From: a virus
DNA: 64,000 nucleotides
Direction: 5' to 3' (one strand)
Virus record (IMG/VR): IMGVR_UViG_3300030451_005868
Span: 1 to 64,000 of that record
Of this stretch, positions 42,985 to 51,656 are shown piece after piece (the stretch's first letter is position 1; each line of letters starts with the position of its first letter). The position numbers and the translations under genes are program-made. The notes beneath the pieces are model-generated. The model was not told the origin of the DNA. It did not search any database and was given only the letters and a program-made list of their open reading frames with translations.

Positions 42985-44351
42985 GCGTTTTTACACTCCT
43001 GCCAAAATTCTATCATTTCTGGAAATGTGTTTTGAAAATTAGTGTTGCGTCTGCGATCGTGTTCGTTAAAAAATGCGTAAAAGTTCTTTTTTAGCATAGC
43101 ACTTGCGTTTGCGTTTTTTTTCCAGTAAGCAAGATTGCGAAGCATTTTTTGAATCTCAAAGTCCTTGAACTTGTCAAACCCTTTGCCCTCTCCAGAATTT
43201 TGCCTCATGTATTCTATGTTGTCCTCGTGAATGCTCATATATGACTCAGGTAACAGAGTGATCTGTTGCCACACCGGTTGTCTCAACAGGGGCACATCAA
43301 ACCACACACGTTGATACTCCTTGCTGTATTTCTGTCTAAGATCCAATATCTTTTCCAGTAGTTTGTCCATGCTGGTTATACTGAGGTTGTTGTATGTGCA
43401 AATAAACGTTATGCTGTTTCTGTAGGGTATTCGGTACAGAAATTCCTCCACATTGTCCATCATGCGATTGAAGTCCAGTCCGTTACGTATGTACTCAGCA
43501 CGTTTGCCATAAGCATCCACACTCACAAACTGCATCACGTGTTCAACTTTTTTTTGCAGGCATATCTCCTGCAACATGTTGAAATATCTAGTTTTCAACT
43601 TCACATCCGGTGGACACATGTTGCTGGTGATGTTCAAATGCAGATCCTGTTTGGGATGATCTATTATGTATTGAAACACCTTGTATGTGTTTTTGTCCAT
43701 CATGGGTTCACCTCCGGTCATACGAAAGTGTTTTAGATTTTTGTATAGGTCAGGCCACCACTTCCAGAATGCTTCCACGTAAGGATTTGATTCACGTTGT
43801 GGTATGGGTCTCTTCCTGCCTTGAAAGTGTTCTGGAGCGTTGTGTGGTGGCGATGTGGGAAACTCACCGTAAAGGTCTGTTTCTTTGCCCCAGGCAGTGG
43901 AAAACTGTGGCGAACAGTAACTACACTTGAAATTACAAGCATGGTTAAAATTGACTTCCACGTACCTGGGAGTCCAACTTGTGGTCATTGGATTTTGTTT
44001 GATGGCCTCAAAGTCCTGCATGGCCCATGGTTCACCTGATCTATAATGTCTGTCTGACATTTCACCGGTGTCTTCCATTTTCCAGCAGTAGGAACATCCG
44101 TCTGGACGTTCGCCTTGTAGCATCTTGAATCTTTGATCTAGTTTTTCTGCGGTGTTGTGCAGTGCCGCAGGATTGGTTTTCACTGCTTCTGCATCTATTT
44201 CGTGCAAGGGAGGGTGATAACAACTGTTGGTCAAACCAGTGGGCAGATGGAAACTGACTTGATTCCACTTGGCCAAACACATGGTAGGCGACACTTCCTG
44301 TAATTTTATCTGTGCCCGATGTGCATCTGCTTTATAATCACTGGTACTCAC
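42981..44351 (-). CDS. Radical SAM protein with N-terminal twitch-like Cys module (5)
   Basis: A 456-residue protein with N-terminal module MCLAKW (Cys25), Cys44 and GCSYCWKMED (Cys86, 89), then radical SAM ACNFKCSYC (Cys139, 143, 146) and MTGGEPMM. It is a close paralogue of the radical SAM part of 40939-42984, sharing the GERPxGCxYCWKxED pattern, yet its DNA is visibly richer in G and C. This points to separate origins for the two copies. It overlaps its neighbours at ATGA-type junctions. Confidence 0.85.
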   Translation of the reverse strand: MSTSDYKADAHRAQIKLQEVSPTMCLAKWNQVSFHLPTGLTNSCYHPPLHEIDAEAVKTNPAALHNTAEKLDQRFKMLQGERPDGCSYCWKMEDTGEMSDRHYRSGEPWAMQDFEAIKQNPMTTSWTPRYVEVNFNHACNFKCSYCSPQFSTAWGKETDLYGEFPTSPPHNAPEHFQGRKRPIPQRESNPYVEAFWKWWPDLYKNLKHFRMTGGEPMMDKNTYKVFQYIIDHPKQDLHLNITSNMCPPDVKLKTRYFNMLQEICLQKKVEHVMQFVSVDAYGKRAEYIRNGLDFNRMMDNVEEFLYRIPYRNSITFICTYNNLSITSMDKLLEKILDLRQKYSKEYQRVWFDVPLLRQPVWQQITLLPESYMSIHEDNIEYMRQNSGEGKGFDKFKDFEIQKMLRNLAYWKKNANASAMLKKNFYAFFNEHDRRRNTNFQNTFPEMIEFWQECKNA

Positions 44352-45234
44352 GATCTTGCACTCCTCTGTTGATGTGTGGTGGCATCACAAACCTATAAAA
44401 CACACTTTCACTATCATTGTATTCTGCTATGGGCATGGCCAGTTGCTGTCTAAGACTGTTGCCAAACAATTGAAGTTCTTCGTCTATGTCATTGTCTTTG
44501 ACTTCCTGAAAATATTTCGCCAACTCTGACAGATCTCTCACACTGAATATGTCATGTTTTTTTTCCAACACTGTGTAAAAGCAACCCATTCTTGCACCCA
44601 ACATTGCCCACTTGCCATAAGATTGGTCCGCACCAATTGTACACCATGTGCTCAGTATCCGCAAGTTATTGGGCCACATTTTTTTGAAATCACCTGCAGG
44701 AATAGGCTTGCCTTTGTCTGTGCTCATTTTTACACCTTCTCTCCATCCGGCCACAAATGCCTGCTCTGCGGAGGAATTGATCACAGTGGTTGAATAACAA
44801 TTGTGTAAATTTTCATGTGGAACTCCCCAACAAAAGTCAATTTGATTTTCTTCCGAGTCTGCGTTTTCGTGTGTTCTCATACCAAGGCAAGTCTGCTTGT
44901 CCCAACCCACGATGCCACCATTGCCGTACACCAATCCATTCACACTGTTACGGCCTCTCCATCTATGCACTGCTTTTCGATTGGTTTTGCTCCAGTCCAG
45001 TGTTTCAAGTAAGAATTTTTCGTCCAATATATTATCACCGTCTATGCTGATAAAAAAATCAGTCTGTGCCAGTTCCGCGGCGGCCTTGTGTGCAGAATCA
45101 AATCCCACAACACCGTCCACACGTTTTGCCCATGGCACTTTGTTTTTGAGGTCTGCCCAATTTTGTTCTTTGTTGGGTTCACGAAAACTTATAAAAACAA
45201 AATCTAAATCACTTACTCTGATTCTATCAGCCAT
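44338..45234 (-). CDS. GT-A-like glycosyltransferase (family unknown)
   Basis: A 298-residue protein starting with LDFVFISFREPN, then a helix and QTDFFISIDGDN with a DxD-type metal site (Asp65, Asp67), and later RGRNSVNGLVYGNGG. The order is that of GT-A nucleotide-sugar transferases. The same layout appears in the C-terminal domain of the protein at 30946-33261. It overlaps the radical SAM gene by 14 bases. Donor and acceptor are unknown. The GC content is higher than in most of the operon, like the next gene. Confidence 0.7.
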   Translation of the reverse strand: MADRIRVSDLDFVFISFREPNKEQNWADLKNKVPWAKRVDGVVGFDSAHKAAAELAQTDFFISIDGDNILDEKFLLETLDWSKTNRKAVHRWRGRNSVNGLVYGNGGIVGWDKQTCLGMRTHENADSEENQIDFCWGVPHENLHNCYSTTVINSSAEQAFVAGWREGVKMSTDKGKPIPAGDFKKMWPNNLRILSTWCTIGADQSYGKWAMLGARMGCFYTVLEKKHDIFSVRDLSELAKYFQEVKDNDIDEELQLFGNSLRQQLAMPIAEYNDSESVFYRFVMPPHINRGVQDREYQ

Positions 45235-45518
45235 GTGTCTCCTCCATCAACCACTGCGTTGGGCCAGTGAATATCACCCTGTTCAAAACTATACCCTCGT
45301 GTAGAACTTTGTAATACTGAATATTGTGTTTTGCGTTTTTGTTTTGTTCTTAAAGCAGGTCCAAATTTAGTCCATGCATAGTTTTCTTCACCTTGCTTGA
45401 TTATTTCTAATTTTTTCTGTAAACTAACTTCACACTTTTTGCCTTGAATCATAACAAAATGTTTTTTCTCCCTCACAGGCGGCAAGTTACGTATGGCGTC
45501 CAGCAAACTATCTGACAT
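45213..45518 (-). CDS. Hypothetical protein (101 aa)
   Basis: I use ATG 45518, overlapping the stop of the upstream gene, giving 101 residues; a longer frame from 45566 would run deeper into that gene. The product is Lys-rich with a helical middle and a basic KTKQKRK-like patch. No motif is recognised. It is coupled to glycosyltransferase-like genes on both sides. Confidence 0.65.
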   Translation of the reverse strand: MSDSLLDAIRNLPPVREKKHFVMIQGKKCEVSLQKKLEIIKQGEENYAWTKFGPALRTKQKRKTQYSVLQSSTRGYSFEQGDIHWPNAVVDGGDTWLIESE

Positions 45519-46296
45519 ACAAATCCTTTTCATGATAGTGCCACACACGTGTGATACGACTGTCACCTAAATATATGTTTTCTCCTGATCTGTTGGGATA
45601 GAGATACTCGTTTTGATTTTTGACATGCTGTAGATTGTTGACGGCTGGTTTGTGATGTAAAAATTTAAACCATTCATAGTCTATGAGATACTGATTTGTT
45701 GGGTCAATCAGTCTATAGGCCAAAGCATAAACCACATCTGTGCTTGGATATGTATCATGACAGTCAATCAACATGGTGGTTCTTACATATTTCCAGTTTT
45801 TGGTGATATATTCAGCCGTTTTAAAAAACTTTTGTGCCCATGTGCTTTTTCTAAAGTACATCAATCCATTGTAGATATTGGGCAATTGGTTTGTTTGCCA
45901 TAACTTTCTATATGGTGTATCTATGACCAGTTCGTCTTTGTAGTTTCTACAATTAACACTGAACACCAAGTTGTGTTGCCATAAGTGATACCACCACCAA
46001 TCAGTATTTGTGCTCCATAACATGTCACTTTCCAGTTTTATGGTGTGAGTAAAAGGTGAAACTGCAAATGCTTTGTATTCGTTTGCCCATTTTGTACTGT
46101 GTTCAGCACTTTCGTCGTTGTGCATCACTTTGACTAGATCAACAGCCGGATGTTCAAAAGCACTGGCCTTATCTGTAACCACGCAAATTTTGTTTTCTTT
46201 GTTGCAATATTTTATACTCTTGGCCAATTTGATACTGAGTTCAACATAATCTGTAGTTTCGTTATTTTGTGCAAACCATAAAAAACCCTTATGCAT
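45508..46296 (-). CDS. GT-A-like glycosyltransferase
   Basis: A 262-residue protein beginning GFLWFAQNN and running through a helix to HTIKLESDMLW (about 84-94), where a Glu-x-Asp replaces the usual DxD. A later stretch with TYPSTDVVYALAY and a His-rich end fits a GT-A fold such as family 8. It overlaps the next glycosyltransferase-like gene by 8 bases. The sugar and acceptor are unknown. Confidence 0.65.
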   Translation of the reverse strand: MHKGFLWFAQNNETTDYVELSIKLAKSIKYCNKENKICVVTDKASAFEHPAVDLVKVMHNDESAEHSTKWANEYKAFAVSPFTHTIKLESDMLWSTNTDWWWYHLWQHNLVFSVNCRNYKDELVIDTPYRKLWQTNQLPNIYNGLMYFRKSTWAQKFFKTAEYITKNWKYVRTTMLIDCHDTYPSTDVVYALAYRLIDPTNQYLIDYEWFKFLHHKPAVNNLQHVKNQNEYLYPNRSGENIYLGDSRITRVWHYHEKDLYVR

Positions 46297-47038
46297 TGGC
46301 CATCTCCTTGTTTAACACATGCACGTCTTGATTTTCTACATAATTTATTTCATCATTGTATTGCCATGCTATGCCCGTGTCTGACATTTTAACAATTTGA
46401 CAATCTGGCGGCAGTGTTGGCAACTTTAACGGGAGTGTGAAATACGGCATGAACCCATTAGACTGTTGTAGTGCAATGGCAAATGCATAGTCGTTACGAA
46501 ATTTTTTATCATATATTCTGTACATGTCTGTGAAATAAGCATAGAATGATTTTACATATTTTAAAGTATCAAAAACTCGTCTTGCACGTTTGCCTTTGCG
46601 GAAAATAAACACCGTGGCCCATACCATATCAATCATGCTGTATTTTCGGAAGTCAAAACTGTTCCTACCAGATAGGTCATGTGCTTGTTTACTGATTAAA
46701 AAATCGTAATCTGTGTCCAAAAATTGTTTTAGATTGTCAGTATAGACAAAATAATCTATATCCATAACCAATGTCACATCGTAGGGTGACAGTTCATACG
46801 CAAGATGTCTATCCACATTCAACCATTGTTCGCCATTTCTTGTGTTACCGTGTTCAGGTTCTACAAATTTGTAATTGATTAGGCCCAACGGCTTTAATTT
46901 TTTGAATGTATCAAAATTTGTAACAACTGTGATCTCTAATTGTAGATTTTTTTTGATTAGATACACACAGCGTTCTAATATTTTGTGATAATTTATTTTT
47001 TCTGTGTTAAAACAGAATAAAAGTACACCTTTTGTCAT
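46289..47038 (-). CDS. GT-A-like glycosyltransferase
   Basis: A 249-residue protein with a Rossmann-like start GVLLFCFNTEKINY and VMDIDYF (Asp93, Asp95) as a DxD motif. It resembles the protein at 45508-46296 in length and order. Its start overlaps the stop of the first operon gene by one base. A glycosyltransferase is the best reading, with donor unknown. Confidence 0.65.
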   Translation of the reverse strand: MTKGVLLFCFNTEKINYHKILERCVYLIKKNLQLEITVVTNFDTFKKLKPLGLINYKFVEPEHGNTRNGEQWLNVDRHLAYELSPYDVTLVMDIDYFVYTDNLKQFLDTDYDFLISKQAHDLSGRNSFDFRKYSMIDMVWATVFIFRKGKRARRVFDTLKYVKSFYAYFTDMYRIYDKKFRNDYAFAIALQQSNGFMPYFTLPLKLPTLPPDCQIVKMSDTGIAWQYNDEINYVENQDVHVLNKEMANA

Positions 47039-47355
47039 TAGCCTTCTCGTTTTGCAAATGTTTTAGACATTTGGTGATACGAACTAATGGCTTCTTGATT
47101 TCTTTGTATTAATGTTTGTATAAATTCTGTAGGACTATCGATTTCTACAGGATTTTGATTGGTATCTAAAATAAAAAACTTGTCATTTGTTTCTGCAAGT
47201 GTTTTAGCCAAACAGATTGTTTCCGCATCTGCACGAAAGATATGTTCCTTGTATACCACAACAAGTCGCGAGTGTGCTTTCTCAATGGCATTGCGTTTTG
47301 CCACAGCCACATTGTATGAAAGATCTGATTGTTTTTTTAGTTCGCCAATGTCCAT
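47038..47355 (-). CDS. Hypothetical protein (105 aa), first gene of the cargo operon
   Basis: A 105-residue helical protein with a basic N-terminal half and acidic C-terminal part, and no motif I know. The ATG at 47355 lies 6 bases after a TATAAT box, so its mRNA would be nearly leaderless. It is the first of 16 tightly packed minus-strand genes; being present with them does not show a shared role. Confidence 0.65.
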   Translation of the reverse strand: MDIGELKKQSDLSYNVAVAKRNAIEKAHSRLVVVYKEHIFRADAETICLAKTLAETNDKFFILDTNQNPVEIDSPTEFIQTLIQRNQEAISSYHQMSKTFAKREG

Positions 47356-47361
47356 ACCACA

Positions 47362-47390
47362 ATTATATTGTAATTATGGATGTAAATCAA
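47362..47390 (-). promoter_or_regulatory. Promoter TTGATT-17-TATAAT for the cargo operon
   Basis: On the minus strand TTGATT (47390-47385) and a perfect TATAAT (47367-47362) are 17 bases apart, in the 50-base gap after the structural gene. The ATG at 47355 follows by 6 bases. No other clear promoter is visible down to 30946, so this one may drive about 16 kb. Confidence 0.65.
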
Positions 47391-47405
47391 CCTGGATAAA
47401 ATAAA

Positions 47406-48365
47406 TTATGATACTGAGTTGCTGACTTCTGCGTTTGAAGACGACTGAATTGCGGCGGCTAAACCTTGTGCATCTGTTGGATGTACTTCAATTAAGGCCA
47501 TTGTCATGATAGGCGCTTCGTTGGGATTTGTCGGTACACCGGCAGTGTTACCAGCAGTGAATGTATCATCCCCAGCGGCATCAGTTGATACCATTTTGAC
47601 TGTCATTACCGTAGCACTGCCAACCGCGGCGTCTAATTTTGCTGAGATCTCCACCGTGTTTGAAGTGTAGCCTGAGTTGTCAGATGTCAATTTGATAATT
47701 GTTGTATAGCCTGTTCCTAAATCATGAAAGCCATTTGCTAGACCGTTAGTGGTCAATGTTTCACCTGATCCTGATCTTGTGCTGGCTTGAGACCCAATAT
47801 CTAAGTTTCCTATTGCTGTGGTGGTTAGATCATCAAAAACTGTGTCTTTGTCTCCGTCAATACCTGTTGTAGCACTAGGATCAACTCTTATTTTTCCACC
47901 TGCATTGAAAAAATGTCTCATAGCATCTGCACTGGCAAAGGTAACTGATCGTTCAATAGTAGATGTGTTATTCCATGTACTTGCATTTGAACTTGAACCT
48001 ACAGCGTTAGTTCCAAGTGCTGTTGCATTTGGTGAACCTGCCGCAACCGATGCCGCCAATGTGGCCAAATCCGCCTCTACTGCTGATTTGATTTCTATTG
48101 TTTGGCCTGCCGCAACTGAAGTTCTTGCTGTGAGTGAATCATTTGTGTGATTGGCAATGTTGTCCATTCCTGTTAGAAGTGAGTTCCATTGTGATGCATT
48201 GATTGTGCCTGCTCCTGCTGTCACTGTGGCTATGTGAGTCTGTCCTAATCCGTATTCTCCTGATCCTGTACCAGCAAAGTGGTTGTATCCAAACGGACTT
48301 GAACTGTTGTTCACAAACGTGTTATACGTGTCTGCTGTAATTGTATCACCTGATGCGTATGCCAT
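47406..48365 (-). CDS. Virion structural protein-like, low complexity
   Basis: A 319-residue protein rich in Ala, Thr, Ser and Gly with few charged residues, predicted mainly beta with regions of low complexity, as in phage fibre and baseplate proteins. It follows three fibre paralogues with a 1-base gap and has GGAG before its ATG. The start (MAYASGDTITADTYN) is also in the style of these structural proteins. Its precise role in the virion is unknown. Confidence 0.7.
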   Translation of the reverse strand: MAYASGDTITADTYNTFVNNSSSPFGYNHFAGTGSGEYGLGQTHIATVTAGAGTINASQWNSLLTGMDNIANHTNDSLTARTSVAAGQTIEIKSAVEADLATLAASVAAGSPNATALGTNAVGSSSNASTWNNTSTIERSVTFASADAMRHFFNAGGKIRVDPSATTGIDGDKDTVFDDLTTTAIGNLDIGSQASTRSGSGETLTTNGLANGFHDLGTGYTTIIKLTSDNSGYTSNTVEISAKLDAAVGSATVMTVKMVSTDAAGDDTFTAGNTAGVPTNPNEAPIMTMALIEVHPTDAQGLAAAIQSSSNAEVSNSVS

Positions 48366-48366
48366 T

Positions 48367-50013
48367 TTACTTAACTCCTATCACACATTCTGTTAAATTT
48401 GTTTCTTCGTTATATTTAGCCTTGATCACACGGCCTATGACGTTAAAAGCGGTACATTCGTCCAGTGAGGCCGCTCGTGCCACTCCGTTTCCAGCACTGA
48501 TTACTCTGTCGCCTGCTTTTGCTGTGCCTGAAATCTTCACAAACACCCGTCCTTTGAGTGCTATCATTGGATGTGTATCATTGTTACCTGCCTGTGCGTT
48601 CATCAAAACTGCTGGAGTTTCGGACACAACTCCAAACACTGCGTTACATGATTCTGTTATGCATTTGGTTATTTCTTCCGATCCGCCCAAACATACCAAA
48701 TCACCAACCTCAACTGGTGTGTCAGTGGCGTATCTCTCAGCCAAGTCCGCGTATTGTGCCGATGTTGATGTGGCATGTACCACGTTGGCTCTGATATCTA
48801 CCAGCGTGGCCGCTGATAATTCTTCACCTACACCTGCGGATTTGAATGCTGTCCAGGCGCCGCCTGCATTTCCAAACACAGTAGTGCCGTCGTCTGCAAA
48901 CGTTTCATCCCATACCCAGAACAAATCTTGTTCAGTGGCAACTGATGTCTCACCTCTGTTTACTTTTAATCCTGAAAAATTTGGCATGCCAGACGCACTA
49001 GAAATATTTCTATTCAATTCCAAAATGTTATCTTCAACAGACATTGTTGAAGTGTTCATTATCACCTGTGTGCCATCCACAGTAAGATTTCCTTTGACTC
49101 TTATATCTCCAACACTAGGCAGTTCCAAACGCCCTGTATCACCGTCCAGTGTCATCAGTGTTGTGGTTGTTCCGCCATCGTTGACTGTGAAAATAATATC
49201 TTTGTCTTGTGTGGTTTGTGCAATTGTGAGATTATCACTTGATAGACTCATAGTGATGTCTGAACCAGCACCTAATACCAATCCGTCGTCATTTTGGATT
49301 GTGAGTTTACCGGTTGTAGTGTCGTCTTCATTGGCACGTAAAAAGTTTGCCGCGACAACTCCGCCAAGTGCCTCAGAATCAGTTGCTGTACCTCTGAACT
49401 TTGCAGACGAAACAGTAGAAGACAATTGAATACCTTGTGCCACGGTGCTAAATCCTGCAGTGATCAATGCCGCTCCGTTTGTTTCTGTCGAACTTGGAGT
49501 GAATGCTATGTCAGATACTACGCCAACCACATTGTCGTTGGACACCATTTTAAGAATAGATCTGTTTACTCCGGTGTTATCTTGTACTGTGTCTGTTGTA
49601 AATTGTGTGACTCCAGATCCTGCAATTGTTGTTGGTCCAATTAGTGTAAAAGCAGATCCGTTATAAACATAAAGTTGTTTATTTGTTGTGTCAAACCACA
49701 TATCTCCTAACACAGCATTAGTAGGAGCAGTAGTTGAATTTGTAGATGATCCAACAGGTTTGAACTTTGTGCCTGTGTAAACGTTCAATTGCTTGTTTGT
49801 TTGATCATACCAAAGTTGTCCTGTGATCTTGTTGCTAGGTGCTGATGTGTTGTTAAAATTTTCTAGTAGTTTAACAAGGTTTTCGTTTAATGCTTCCCCA
49901 AACCCTGCATAACCTTTGCCTATTAGTGTAAGATCAGTTGCGGCTGTATCGATGGTGCCATCAGCCAATGTGACCAATAAGGTTCCAAATGTGTTGTTGA
50001 TTTTATATGCCAT
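48367..50013 (-). CDS. Tail fibre-like protein (paralogue A)
   Basis: A 548-residue protein and one of three tandem paralogues. The N-terminus (MAYKINNTFG, then DLTLIGKGYAGFGE) is shared by all three and probably binds the tail. A repetitive Thr/Ser/Asp middle follows. A WVWDETF-containing segment (about 370-400) is shared with the 50023 paralogue. The C-terminal domain starts near SAQYADLAERY (about 415) and resembles cleavable chaperone tips of other fibres, though I cannot confirm this. Host recognition is the likely role. GGAG precedes the ATG. Confidence 0.8.
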   Translation of the reverse strand: MAYKINNTFGTLLVTLADGTIDTAATDLTLIGKGYAGFGEALNENLVKLLENFNNTSAPSNKITGQLWYDQTNKQLNVYTGTKFKPVGSSTNSTTAPTNAVLGDMWFDTTNKQLYVYNGSAFTLIGPTTIAGSGVTQFTTDTVQDNTGVNRSILKMVSNDNVVGVVSDIAFTPSSTETNGAALITAGFSTVAQGIQLSSTVSSAKFRGTATDSEALGGVVAANFLRANEDDTTTGKLTIQNDDGLVLGAGSDITMSLSSDNLTIAQTTQDKDIIFTVNDGGTTTTLMTLDGDTGRLELPSVGDIRVKGNLTVDGTQVIMNTSTMSVEDNILELNRNISSASGMPNFSGLKVNRGETSVATEQDLFWVWDETFADDGTTVFGNAGGAWTAFKSAGVGEELSAATLVDIRANVVHATSTSAQYADLAERYATDTPVEVGDLVCLGGSEEITKCITESCNAVFGVVSETPAVLMNAQAGNNDTHPMIALKGRVFVKISGTAKAGDRVISAGNGVARAASLDECTAFNVIGRVIKAKYNEETNLTECVIGVK

Positions 50014-50022
50014 TGAACTCCA

Positions 50023-51642
50023 TTAACACCTTCCTACTACCATTTCTATTGTGCCTTCTGATTCTGAGTGTGAAGATAGTGCCTTGCCAATTACAGATCC
50101 AAATGTTGGATTGCTTTCTGCTCTGGCAAACCCGTCACCTGCTGACACTAACATGTCACCTGGTTGTACAGTACCTTTTACTTTTACTTTCACTCTTCCC
50201 ATCAAAGCAACAACTGCCGCGGAATTTGTTAATGAAGCGTTCATTAAGTATGCTGGATTTTCTGATATAACACCTGCAACTTTTGTACACATGTCTTGAT
50301 TACAAATAGTCACTTCTGGTTCGCCACTGAACATCATTACTGTGCCAGGCTCGTACTCAGCATCTGTTGTGTATTTTTCTGCCAAGTCAGCGTATTGTGC
50401 CGAAGTAGATGTGGCATGTACCACATTCGCTCTAATATCAACTAGATCTTTGTTTGTTAAGTCGTTGTCAGATCTATAAGCAGTCCAGGCACCACCAGCA
50501 TTTCCAAATGTAGTTGTGCCGTCATCTGAGAATGTTTCGTCCCATACCCAAAATAGATCTTCTTCTGTTCCTGATGCCGCTTCACCTCTATTGGCTTTGA
50601 TACCAGTAAAGTCCGGCATACCAGATGCACTTGATACGTTCCTGTTTAATTCTAATATACTGTCTTCTATACTAAGGTTTGTTGTGTTAAGAATCACTTG
50701 TTCACCAGTGACCTCTAAGTCTTTTACTCTAAGTCTACTAATTGCACCTTGCAATCTCATGACTTCTGTAGTGACACCTCCGTCATTGACAGTAAAGATC
50801 ATGTCTTTGTCTTGTTCGGTTTGTGCAAATGTCACATCGTTGCTGGATACTGAAATGGTCAAGTCTTGTGAATCACCAATTATCACTCCAGTGTCGTTGT
50901 CAATGGTTAAAGCGCCTGTTGTGGTATCTGATGCGTCTGCCCGTAAAAAGTTTCCGCCTGCTACTAAACTGGCAGAACTATTTGTTGTACCACTGACATC
51001 TACAAATGCGGCCGATGTGTTAGTCCCTTCGAATACTGCACTCAATGTTGAATTAAGTGTTAGTCCTGCCTTGATAGAAGCAAATCCTGTCTGCGATACT
51101 GATGGTGTGAATGTTTCTTTTGATAGTATGGCTACTCTTGTGCTATTAGCGTACATTGATGACACAACTTTATCACCACCAGAACTAGCAATTGTTTCTA
51201 TTACAAATCCTGACTCACCTTGTGAAGCAGTATGAACCGGACCTAATAGTTCCCATTTATCATTAATTTGGTGTGATCTTGAATCTCCTGTGTACACAAA
51301 CACTTGGTCATTTGTTGAGTCTAACCATAAATCACCTTGCCCTGGTGAAGTTGGTACTGATGTTGAAGGTTGAGCACCTCCTGCTGGTTCAAACTGTGAA
51401 CCGTTGTACACTTTCAGTTGTCCTGTGTTTGTATCAAACCATAATTGTCCACGTAACGGAGTTGTGGGTGCTGATGTTGATGCAGAATTTTCTAATAATT
51501 TTACAAGGTTTTCGTTTAAATTTTCACCCCATCCAGAATAACTTTTTCCTATTAGTGTAAGGTTGGTTGCGGTTGTGTTTATTGTGCCGTCTACTATTGT
51601 TGCTAGGATTGTTCCGTCTGTTTTGTTTATTGTGTAAGCCAT
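50023..51642 (-). CDS. Tail fibre-like protein (paralogue B)
   Basis: A 539-residue paralogue with MAYTINKTDG and DLTLIGKSYSGWG-type N-terminal blocks, a Ser/Thr-rich middle, a WVWDETF segment and the YADLAEKY C-terminal domain. It is the nearest relative of paralogue A, including a similar order of repeats. A CTAAATA box overlapping the upstream stop lies just before the ATG, so late expression is likely. Confidence 0.8.
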   Translation of the reverse strand: MAYTINKTDGTILATIVDGTINTTATNLTLIGKSYSGWGENLNENLVKLLENSASTSAPTTPLRGQLWFDTNTGQLKVYNGSQFEPAGGAQPSTSVPTSPGQGDLWLDSTNDQVFVYTGDSRSHQINDKWELLGPVHTASQGESGFVIETIASSGGDKVVSSMYANSTRVAILSKETFTPSVSQTGFASIKAGLTLNSTLSAVFEGTNTSAAFVDVSGTTNSSASLVAGGNFLRADASDTTTGALTIDNDTGVIIGDSQDLTISVSSNDVTFAQTEQDKDMIFTVNDGGVTTEVMRLQGAISRLRVKDLEVTGEQVILNTTNLSIEDSILELNRNVSSASGMPDFTGIKANRGEAASGTEEDLFWVWDETFSDDGTTTFGNAGGAWTAYRSDNDLTNKDLVDIRANVVHATSTSAQYADLAEKYTTDAEYEPGTVMMFSGEPEVTICNQDMCTKVAGVISENPAYLMNASLTNSAAVVALMGRVKVKVKGTVQPGDMLVSAGDGFARAESNPTFGSVIGKALSSHSESEGTIEMVVGRC

Positions 51643-51649
51643 TTGTGTA

Positions 51650-51656
51650 TATTTAG
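51650..51656 (-). promoter_or_regulatory. T4-like late promoter box CTAAATA
   Basis: Minus-strand CTAAATA covers the stop codon of the upstream fibre gene and ends 8 bases before the ATG at 51642. It repeats the arrangement seen on the plus strand at 1738 and 2281. Confidence 0.5.

Noticed and set aside
48341-49429. Long plus-strand frame of 362 codons opposite the fibre genes
   Set aside because: It is antisense to a well-supported fibre gene, has no ribosome site or promoter, and a Ser/Pro/Thr-rich composition that follows from reading the fibre repeats backwards. The frame at 50516-51235 has the same origin.
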